This document shows, one piece after another, positions 36,718 through 43,415 of a stretch of 64,000 nt of DNA. A model generated the notes under the pieces. That model did not search any database, was not told the origin of the DNA, and saw only the letters and a list, made by a program, of their open reading frames with translations. Each line of letters starts with the position of its first letter. The first letter of the stretch is position 1. The DNA is taken from positions 1,674,001-1,738,000 of the forward strand of contig NZ_CP071596.1 of the NCBI RefSeq assembly GCF_017357105.1, in the 5' to 3' direction. The DNA is from Natronosalvus caseinilyticus. GTDB taxonomy: Archaea > Halobacteriota > Halobacteria > Halobacteriales > Natrialbaceae. The translations under genes and the position numbers were made by a program.

Positions 36718-37833
36718 ATGGTCGCCCAGAAACACAGTCGAGACGACAGGCCGTCCGCCGAGCGCGAGACCTCGAGGGGTGACGTCGGCCGTGATCCGGC
36801 GGCCGTCACCGTCGCCGAGGAAGGCGACGAGCCCAGGACGCTCCTGCCGGACGGCGGCGAAGTAGAGGCAGAGACAGACGGCTCTTCCGATTCCGACGAC
36901 GAAGACGCGAACGCCGAAAACGACGAGGACTCGAGTGACGCGGCGGACGAGTCCGAAAGCGCCGACGAAGCAACTGATGAGGGAGAACCCGACGACTCCG
37001 AGGATCAGGACGGTTCGGCTGACGACGGAGAATCAGAGAACGGTGACGGTGAAGGCGACGAAGCGGACGAGGGTGACGACGAGAGCGAGGAAGAGGAAGA
37101 AACAGAAGACGAGAGCGAGGAAGAGGAAGAAACAGAAGACGAGAGCGAGGAACCCGGCGAAGAACACGACCGCGACGCCGAGGAGGTCTACGAGAGCGAG
37201 GACGCCACCGGCGTCGCCCACCTCGACCTGGACGGCCTCTTTCTTGACGTCCTCGGTCTCGAGGTGAACCTGAACGAAGTGACCCTCGACGTCTCGGCCC
37301 GACCGGGCGACAACAATCTGCTCGGTAACCTGTTATCGTCGGTGACCGGCCTCCTCGATGGGCTGGGGTCGCCGCTCGAGAGTATCTCGAACGCACTCGG
37401 GAAGATCCCAGGCGGGCTCAAGAGCGCCGCGACCGGTCTCCTCGGCGGATTGCGGGACCGGCTCGGCGGACTCCTGCCCGGGATCAGTTCGGGCGAGGGC
37501 GACGGTGACGAGGAAGCCGAAGAAGCCGAAGAAGCCGAGGAAAGCGAGGGCGGCATCCTCTCCTCGATCGCCGACTGGTTCCGCGGACTAGGCCGTTCGA
37601 TCGTCGACACCCTTCGCAACCCGCTCGAGCGAGCCGTCTCCTCGCTGCCGATCGAGCAGGTGCTCGCGACGATCGTCCGGTCGGTCCTCGAGCAGGTGAT
37701 CGAACGGATGGAAGCCGCGTCGGAAGGTGACGGCGACGAGGGCGCCGAGGAATCGGATAGTGAAGAGGAGAGTCCGGATCAGGACCAAGATCAGGACCAG
37801 GAGCAAGACCAGGAAGCGGAGGCTACTGCATGA
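36718..37833 (+). CDS. Acidic protein A: disordered Asp/Glu/Ser region plus LLGN-type hydrophobic block
   Basis: 371 residues, unrecognised as a whole. Residues about 1-40 are mixed and 41-155 are an Asp/Glu/Ser-rich, presumably disordered segment with a perfect DESEEEEETE repeat. Residues about 165-255 are a hydrophobic, Gly-rich block: LDLDGLFLDVLGLEVNLNEV, then ARPGDNNLLGNLLSSVTGLLDGL and more amphipathic Gly/Leu helices. An amphipathic helical segment (IADWFRGLGRSIVDTLRNPL) follows, and the tail is Asp/Gln/Glu. No signal peptide is seen. The stop overlaps the start of the next gene (ATGA), so the two are co-translated. ATG 36718 has a TATA-like TGTATAT upstream. Function is unknown; association with a membrane, granule or protein shell is only a guess. 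Confidence 0.75.
   Translation: MVAQKHSRDDRPSAERETSRGDVGRDPAAVTVAEEGDEPRTLLPDGGEVEAETDGSSDSDDEDANAENDEDSSDAADESESADEATDEGEPDDSEDQDGSADDGESENGDGEGDEADEGDDESEEEEETEDESEEEEETEDESEEPGEEHDRDAEEVYESEDATGVAHLDLDGLFLDVLGLEVNLNEVTLDVSARPGDNNLLGNLLSSVTGLLDGLGSPLESISNALGKIPGGLKSAATGLLGGLRDRLGGLLPGISSGEGDGDEEAEEAEEAEESEGGILSSIADWFRGLGRSIVDTLRNPLERAVSSLPIEQVLATIVRSVLEQVIERMEAASEGDGDEGAEESDSEEESPDQDQDQDQEQDQEAEATA
37078..37152 (+). repeat. Perfect 30-bp tandem repeat (2.5 copies) in acidic gene A
   Basis: Two identical 30-base units and half of a third encode DESEEEEETE twice and DESEE once (residues 121-145). The identity at all codon positions shows recent duplication; the length is a multiple of three and keeps the frame. 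Confidence 0.95.
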
Positions 37834-38306
37834 CCGACGACACACTGACCCAACGCGTCGACGTGGACGAGATCATCGACGGCATCGACTTCGAATCGCT
37901 GCTCGAGGGCACCTCGCTCGAGGACGAGTTCGACTCGGAGGAACCGATCGGGCCCGAGTTAGGCGGTCTCATCGGTGCGACGGTCGGCCGGACGGTCGGC
38001 AAGGAGGTCGGTCGATTGCTCGGTGACGTCCTCGTGGATTCGATCCTCGAGAGCGACGAGGAGGAATCCGAGGAGACGGACGACGGTGACGAGTCAGCGG
38101 AGGACGAGGCGGCCGACGATGAGAACGGCCAAGACGATGACGAAGGCGGCGAGTCAGACGAGGACAGTGAGGACGGAGAAGACAGCGAAAGTAGCGAAGA
38201 CAGCGAGGAGGGCGAGTCAGACGAGGACAGTGAGGGCGGCGAGAGTAACGAGGATAGCGAAGACAACGAGGACGCTGACGACACTGACGAAAATGACGAG
38301 TCGTGA
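37830..38306 (+). CDS. Acidic protein B: period-4 glycine zipper with acidic tail
   Basis: 158 residues, unrecognised. Residues 1-40 (DEIIDGIDFESLLEGTSLEDEF) precede a glycine zipper with Gly at 41, 45, 49, 53, 57, 61 and 65, exactly every fourth residue, interleaved with Val, Leu, Arg and Lys. From residue 75 to the end it is almost only Asp, Glu, Ser, Gly and Asn in short EDSE/DEDSE repeats, certainly disordered. It overlaps gene A by four bases (translational coupling). The N-terminal half resembles protein C (38412), so they are paralogs. The zipper could pack helices against each other or insert in a membrane; neither is shown. Confidence 0.75.
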   Translation: MTDDTLTQRVDVDEIIDGIDFESLLEGTSLEDEFDSEEPIGPELGGLIGATVGRTVGKEVGRLLGDVLVDSILESDEEESEETDDGDESAEDEAADDENGQDDDEGGESDEDSEDGEDSESSEDSEEGESDEDSEGGESNEDSEDNEDADDTDENDES

Positions 38307-38411
38307 CGCCCCTTCCGCGCTCGACGGACGACTCGAGGGTAACTGCCACTCGAGGCGGATCGACGAAAGAAGCGCCTCGATCGTCGTCGCGCCACCCACG
38401 GAGGGATCTGA

Positions 38412-39083
38412 ATGAGCGACGATCCCTCACTGCAAGAAATCGTCGTCGAGGAAGCCCTCGAGTACGTCGACATCGAGTCCGTCCTCAACGGGGACGGCAT
38501 CGGCGACGAGGTCGAGGCCGGCGAAATCGGCGCCGCCGCCGGCGCCCGAATCGGCGAGCGGTTCGGTCGCTCGATCGGCGAACGCCTCGGCAGAGCGATC
38601 CAGGAGACGGCCACCGACGCGATGGAGGAGGGCCTGAGCCTTCGGACGTTCCTCGAGGAACTCGTCGTGTCGCTCCGGAACGCGATTGCCGCCTGGCTCG
38701 AGGAGTTCGGCCAGGAGGGGTTGGCCGAGCGGGTCGCCGCCAGCGAAGCGGTAGGCGAAGCAGAAGATGCGGACGAAGCCGGTGACGAAACCGGGGAGGC
38801 CGACGCAGGTGAGGGTGACGAGACCGATACGGACGAAGAAAGCGAAAGCGAGAGTGAGAGCGAGACCGAGACCGAGACGGACACCGAAGCGATCGTCGAG
38901 AACGGTCCACCTTCCCTCGACACGCTCGAGGACCTGCGCCGGGAGACCCTCGAGGACGTCCTGGAGATGCTCTCCTATCGGGACCTCCAGTCGGTCGCGA
39001 AGGACGTCGGCGTGAAGGCGAACCTCAAAGGCGATGAGATGCGCGAACAGATCGTCGACGCCGTGATCGACGAGGAGTCCTGA
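38412..39083 (+). CDS. Acidic protein C: glycine zipper plus SAP/Rho-N-like C-terminal domain
   Basis: 223 residues, unrecognised overall. The first half aligns with protein B: EEALEYVDIESVLNGDGIGDEV, then Gly at 40, 44, 48, 52, 56 and 60. A helical stretch (LSLRTFLEELVVSLRNAIAAWLEEFG) and an acidic linker with a Ser-Glu run follow. The last 45 residues (LRRETLEDVLEMLSYRDLQSVAKDVGVKANLKGDEMREQIVDAV) have the pattern of SAP or Rho-N helix-extension-helix nucleic-acid-binding domains. That gives the only functional hint in the group. A ribosome-binding GGAGG lies about seven bases before the ATG, so it is translated from within the operon mRNA. Confidence 0.75.
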   Translation: MSDDPSLQEIVVEEALEYVDIESVLNGDGIGDEVEAGEIGAAAGARIGERFGRSIGERLGRAIQETATDAMEEGLSLRTFLEELVVSLRNAIAAWLEEFGQEGLAERVAASEAVGEAEDADEAGDETGEADAGEGDETDTDEESESESESETETETDTEAIVENGPPSLDTLEDLRRETLEDVLEMLSYRDLQSVAKDVGVKANLKGDEMREQIVDAVIDEES

Positions 39084-39113
39084 TTAGCACGACCAGCGCG
39101 GTGAGTTCCACCT

Positions 39114-40316
39114 ATGACTACAGAAACGGACGACCGAATCACGACACTGTTGACCGACGCTCGAGCGGCACTCGACGACCTCGGTATCCGCGAGGCGGGG
39201 GACGAAAGCGATGCGGACGATGAGGCCGGCGGTGACGACGGTGACGAGGCCCGAGCGCTCGAACTGACGGCCGACCTCGAAAGCGGCGCCCAGGACGGCC
39301 TTCCGGAGCCGATTTCGTCTACCGACCTGCCGTCGCTCGCGGCGGAAGCACACGAACTCGTCGAGGAGGGCGACGTCCAGTCGCTGCTCGAGCGCGTCGG
39401 CCTGGATACCCTTCCCGACGGCTCCACCCCGTCGTCGCTTCCGGAGGCGATTGCGAACGGCGATCCCGGCCAGGTCGCCACGCTGCGGGCCCTCCAGCGG
39501 TTAGCTTCGCTCGCGGATCCCGAATCAGATTCAGATACAGATACAAATTCCGACCTGGCCGACGCGGACTCGCTCGAGGAGACGGTGCTGGATCTGTACG
39601 GCCTCCTCGAGAAGAGCGGCGCGGTCGAGACGGGTGACGAGGAGGCCAGCGAGGCCGACACCGATGCGAGCGCGGATGCCGAGGAACCCGGCGAGGAGGG
39701 GGGTGAAGCGGCTGTAGACGAGACGGACGAGGACGAGTCGGACGAGGATGAGATGGACAAGGAGAAGGGCGAAGACGAGATTGACGATGAGGGCGAAGCG
39801 GACCAGAAGGACGAAGACGAGACGGACGAGAGCGAGGAATCCACGTCGGAGTCCGATAGCGAACCAGCGGAAGCCACCGACGAGACTGACAGCGACGAAA
39901 CTGACGAGGCCGACGAAACGGACGGCGACGGCGACCTCGAGGACTCCATTTCGTCCGCCCTCAAGGATGCAGTCGGCGGGTTTGGTGATGAAGTCGAATC
40001 TCTCAAAGCGGGGCTCGAGGCGGCGGGTCTCGGTGACGACGAGGAGGCCGATGCCGAGGACGAAGCAGATCCTGTGGACGAGGAGGCGAATGGAGACGAA
40101 ACCGACGAGGAGGACGGCGATGAAGGAGACGGGGCTGACGACGACGAAGACGAAGACGACGGCCTTCTGAGCACCGGAGACGACGGCGGCCCCTTCGGCG
40201 ACTCGAGCAGCGGCCGCAGGCGCGGGACGATGTACTCGACCGTCGCCCGCTCGCCGTCGAAACGGGCGGACATGAAGGCGACGACCCGTCACTCGACGAT
40301 GCCGAAACGAAACTGA
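39114..40316 (+). CDS. Acidic protein D: large disordered acidic protein with a basic C-terminal tag
   Basis: 400 residues, unrecognised. Residues about 60-140 look structured (SLAAEAHELVEEGDVQSLLE, VGLDTLPDGSTPSSLPEAIA, VATLRALQRLASLADP). A helical piece with VLDLYGLLEKSG follows, then more than 100 residues that are mostly Asp, Glu, Thr and Ser, a short helix (ISSALKDAVGGFGDEVESLK), and a second acidic run. The last 34 residues switch to strongly basic: GRRRGTMYST, RSPSKRADM, TRHSTMPKRN. No other protein in the window has such a tail, which may be a binding or targeting tag. It is 30 bases after gene C, in the same direction. Confidence 0.75.
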   Translation: MTTETDDRITTLLTDARAALDDLGIREAGDESDADDEAGGDDGDEARALELTADLESGAQDGLPEPISSTDLPSLAAEAHELVEEGDVQSLLERVGLDTLPDGSTPSSLPEAIANGDPGQVATLRALQRLASLADPESDSDTDTNSDLADADSLEETVLDLYGLLEKSGAVETGDEEASEADTDASADAEEPGEEGGEAAVDETDEDESDEDEMDKEKGEDEIDDEGEADQKDEDETDESEESTSESDSEPAEATDETDSDETDEADETDGDGDLEDSISSALKDAVGGFGDEVESLKAGLEAAGLGDDEEADAEDEADPVDEEANGDETDEEDGDEGDGADDDEDEDDGLLSTGDDGGPFGDSSSGRRRGTMYSTVARSPSKRADMKATTRHSTMPKRN

Positions 40317-40369
40317 GGCCGTCGATCGATCCAACAGGTACTCGTCGGTGGACCCACTTTGGGCGGCTA

Positions 40370-42055
40370 ATGGACGTTTCACGGGCGCTCGAGTCGACGC
40401 GGTTCTCGAAACCCGAACTCGCCGTTTTCGTCTCCGGCGTCGTCAGCATGGGTCTCGAGATCCTCGCGTTGCGCATCGTCGCGCCGCAGTTCGGGAGTCA
40501 CATCTACACGGTCGGCGGCCTGCTCACGGTCTTTCTGGCCGGACTGAGTCTGGGCTACTGGCAGGGCGGGCGAGCGGCGGAGCGAGCCTCGAACAGTCAG
40601 ATGCGGTGGTTGCTGTTCGCTACGGCGATTTACATCGCGATCATCATCTACACGAGCGACATGTTGCTGTACGCTACGGCGGCCATCCCGCTCTCGCCGC
40701 GGTACGCCTCGCTCCCGTCGATCATCATCCTCTTCGGGCCACCGACGTACCTCCTCGGGTTCATCAGCCCCTACGCGGCGGAACTGTCGGCCAAGGAGGG
40801 AATCGGCGAGGCCTCCGGACACGTCTACGCGCTCGGAACCATCGGGAGCATCGTCGGCTCCGGCGTGACGACGTATCTCCTCATTCCGTCGTTGTCGATT
40901 ACGCAGATCAGCCTCTTCTTTGGATTCGTGCTCGTCGGAACCGCTGTCGTCGTGTCGCTCCCGCGGCCGTCGAGGCGGACGCTCGCCGTCGTCGCCGTCG
41001 TCTCGCTCCTGCTGGTCGGCGCCGCCACCAGTAGCTCTATCGGGCTCGATCCTCGGGGAGACGTCGTCTACCAGACTCAGACGGCCCACCAGCAACTCGA
41101 GGTGGTCGACAACGGCGACGTCCGGACGCTGTACCTCGACGACACGCGTCACAGCGCGCGGGATCTGAGCGATCCCGACCGGCACGTCTTCGAGTACACG
41201 CGGTACTTTCACTTACCGATGCTCATGGCCGAGAGTCCCGAATCGGTCGACCGAGTGCTGTTCATCGGAGGTGGCGGATACACCGGGCCGCAGGACTTCG
41301 AGCGCCAGTACGACGTCGAGATCGACGTCGTCGAGATCGACGAGGAGGTGACCGCCACTGCCGAGACCTACTTCGGCCTCGAGCAATCAGCGGACCTCCA
41401 GGCCCACACCGTCGACGGGAGATCGTTCCTCCAGAACAGCGACGAGACCTACGACGTGATCGTCCTGGACGCGTTCAAGCGCGATCAGGTTCCCTTCGAG
41501 TTGACGACCGTCGAGTTCATGCAACTGGTCGACGAGCACCTGAGCGAGGACGGCGTCCTCATCTCGAACGTCATCTCCGCGCCCAGCGGCCCGGCCTCGG
41601 ATTTCTATCGCGCCGAATATGCGACCATGAACGAGGTCTTCCCGCAGGTGTACAGCTTTCGCACGTCTGACACCGGAGCCGTCCAGAACATCCAGGTGAT
41701 CGCGACCAAGAACGACACGCGTTACTCTGAAGCAGAGCTCCAGGCACGAAACCGGAACACCGACCTCCCGATCGATCTCTCCGGGGAGATCGAGAACTAC
41801 ATGGCCGAACCGAATACTGACGACGTACCGGTGCTCACCGACGACCGGGCGGCGGTCAACGAGTTGCTCGACCCGATGCTCGGCCAGCAGTACGTGATCG
41901 AGGAAACGACCGACGACGGGGCGTCCGGGGCGACCTCCGATTCGGCCTCGAGCGACGAACCCGACGGAACGAACGACACGGACGCCACGAACTCGAGCGA
42001 GGACGACACTGATGGAACGACCTCGAGTCTGGCGCCGCTCGCGCGAGCGTCGTGA
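40370..42055 (+). CDS. Membrane-anchored spermidine-synthase-like methyltransferase-fold protein
   Basis: 561 residues. The first 215 contain about seven hydrophobic segments (GVVSMGLEILALRIVAPQFG, YTVGGLLTVFLAGLSLGYW), the arrangement of the fused transporter-like/spermidine-synthase proteins. From about residue 230 the spermidine synthase fold follows: LEVVDNGDVRTLYLDD, FIGGGGYTGPQDFE (the SAM/dcSAM-binding loop), VDVVEIDEEV, VDGRSFL and YDVIVLDAFKR. The usual aminopropyl-transfer acidic residue is ambiguous (DAF rather than DSxD), so the reaction is not certain. The last 45 residues are a Ser/Asp/Thr-rich tail. It lies 53 bases after acidic gene D and could share its mRNA. Confidence 0.85.
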   Translation: MDVSRALESTRFSKPELAVFVSGVVSMGLEILALRIVAPQFGSHIYTVGGLLTVFLAGLSLGYWQGGRAAERASNSQMRWLLFATAIYIAIIIYTSDMLLYATAAIPLSPRYASLPSIIILFGPPTYLLGFISPYAAELSAKEGIGEASGHVYALGTIGSIVGSGVTTYLLIPSLSITQISLFFGFVLVGTAVVVSLPRPSRRTLAVVAVVSLLLVGAATSSSIGLDPRGDVVYQTQTAHQQLEVVDNGDVRTLYLDDTRHSARDLSDPDRHVFEYTRYFHLPMLMAESPESVDRVLFIGGGGYTGPQDFERQYDVEIDVVEIDEEVTATAETYFGLEQSADLQAHTVDGRSFLQNSDETYDVIVLDAFKRDQVPFELTTVEFMQLVDEHLSEDGVLISNVISAPSGPASDFYRAEYATMNEVFPQVYSFRTSDTGAVQNIQVIATKNDTRYSEAELQARNRNTDLPIDLSGEIENYMAEPNTDDVPVLTDDRAAVNELLDPMLGQQYVIEETTDDGASGATSDSASSDEPDGTNDTDATNSSEDDTDGTTSSLAPLARAS

Positions 42056-42176
42056 TCGATCGCGACGGCCACATTCGCGGTCGACATCACTACCGCGACC
42101 ACAGTCGAACCAGCACTCGCTATCCGAAAGCCGGTGATGCCGGTACGTTCTGGAGGATGCGGAAGCGCCGACGCCG

Positions 42177-43289
42177 CTACAGCAGAAATTCGCCGTCAGC
42201 GATGCCGTCCGCCATCAGTGACATGTACTCGACGTAGGGCGCCCAGTTGGACGCGTCCCCGGCCTCGAGTCGGTCGCGATGGAGGTCCTCCCAGACCACT
42301 GCGAGCGAGAACGCTGCCAGCGCCCGGTAGAACCAATCGTGCTCGAACGCGAACCCCGTTGCCGCCTCGTAGCGAGCGACCAGGTCTCGCCGAGTGGGGC
42401 TGCCGGGCTTCGCCGTGAACGGGCTGAGGCCGCGCTCGTTTTGCTGCCGCAATTGCTGGAGTGCTCCTTCGTGGTCGTCCCCGTGTCGCACCTCGAGCGC
42501 CTCGAGCGACGGTCGCCAGTCGTTCGCGTCTCGCCACCGGAGCAGCAGGTAGCCCAGGTCGACCAGCGGGTCGCCGAGCGCGGCCGTTTCCCAGTCGAGG
42601 ACGCCAGTGATTTCGGGTCGGTTCGTACCGGCGAAGCACACGTTCCCCGGCCTGAAATCGCCGTGAACGAGCGTCGTCCTCGTCTCCGTCGGCGCGTGTT
42701 CTCGGAGCCACTCGGCGACCGACCGGAGTGTCGGAACCTCGTGACCCGTCACCTCGAGTGTCTCATCGAGTCGTTTCACAGCGCGGTCGACGCGGGCTCG
42801 CGGCGTCAGCCGGTGACAGACGTCCGCGAACGGCTCCGAGTCGACCGTGTGGATGCCGGCGAGCGTCTCGACGAGTTGCTCGGCCACCCGTTCTCGCGAC
42901 TGCGGCGTCCGAAAGCGCTCGGGGAGGTCCTCGCCGAGGGGAATCGGTTCGCCCTCGAGTACGGTCATCAGGTAGAACGGGTCGCCGAAGATCGATTCGT
43001 CGTCACAATACAGAACGGGAACTGGCGCGGGAACCGAGGTCTCTCGAAGCCGCTCCATCACCGCGTACTCCCGTCGCAGGTCGTTCATGTACGCCGCGTC
43101 TCGCAACTTGGTGGGCGTTCGCAGCACGTACGGGCCGCTGGCATCCCCGGTCGACACCTCGAGAATCAGATTGAGGCCGTCGGCGACGACCTCGAGTCCG
43201 GTCACCTCCGTTCCAAGACCGGCGGCGAGGACGGCCTCGAGGTGGTCGACGTCCGCATCGATGTCGACATCCACGTCGCTGTCGTTCAT
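42177..43289 (-). CDS. APH/ChoK-family phosphotransferase (ACAD10/11 kinase-like)
   Basis: 370 residues, a protein-kinase-like fold. The N lobe has GLNLILEV and YVLRTPT. The catalytic loop HGDFRPGNVCF lies near residues 209-219, and the metal-binding DWETAALGDPLVDLGYLL follows, matching the subgroup related to the kinase domain of acyl-CoA dehydrogenase 10/11. It phosphorylates a small hydroxyl compound, not necessarily an antibiotic. The N-terminus is an Asp-rich run. A minus-strand TATA box (43308-43319) is about 24 bases upstream, so the gene is on its own. Confidence 0.88.
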   Translation of the reverse strand: MNDSDVDVDIDADVDHLEAVLAAGLGTEVTGLEVVADGLNLILEVSTGDASGPYVLRTPTKLRDAAYMNDLRREYAVMERLRETSVPAPVPVLYCDDESIFGDPFYLMTVLEGEPIPLGEDLPERFRTPQSRERVAEQLVETLAGIHTVDSEPFADVCHRLTPRARVDRAVKRLDETLEVTGHEVPTLRSVAEWLREHAPTETRTTLVHGDFRPGNVCFAGTNRPEITGVLDWETAALGDPLVDLGYLLLRWRDANDWRPSLEALEVRHGDDHEGALQQLRQQNERGLSPFTAKPGSPTRRDLVARYEAATGFAFEHDWFYRALAAFSLAVVWEDLHRDRLEAGDASNWAPYVEYMSLMADGIADGEFLL

Positions 43290-43307
43290 GCGTGGATCAC
43301 TCTCCGG

Positions 43308-43319
43308 TATTTAAAAATC
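43308..43319 (-). promoter_or_regulatory. TATA box of the APH-family phosphotransferase gene
   Basis: Minus-strand GATTTTTAAATA, centred about 24 bases before the ATG at 43289. Confidence 0.6.
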
Positions 43320-43415
43320 TGTTCGGTTGTGTGTTTGTGATTCTCGATCACGCTAAACTATACTTTCTATATCAATGCGTTCCTCGCGATCGCAGGGCCT
43401 ATCCGAAGATACCGG

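Noticed and set aside
38975-40273. 432-codon Ser-rich frame on the minus strand across acidic gene D
   Set aside because: Poly-Ser/Pro is simply the complement of Asp/Glu codons in gene D.
36718-40316. Acidic cassette as a gas-vesicle (gvp) cluster
   Set aside because: No GvpA-like shell protein, GvpN ATPase or GvpF/L is visible, and none of the four proteins matches them in pattern.
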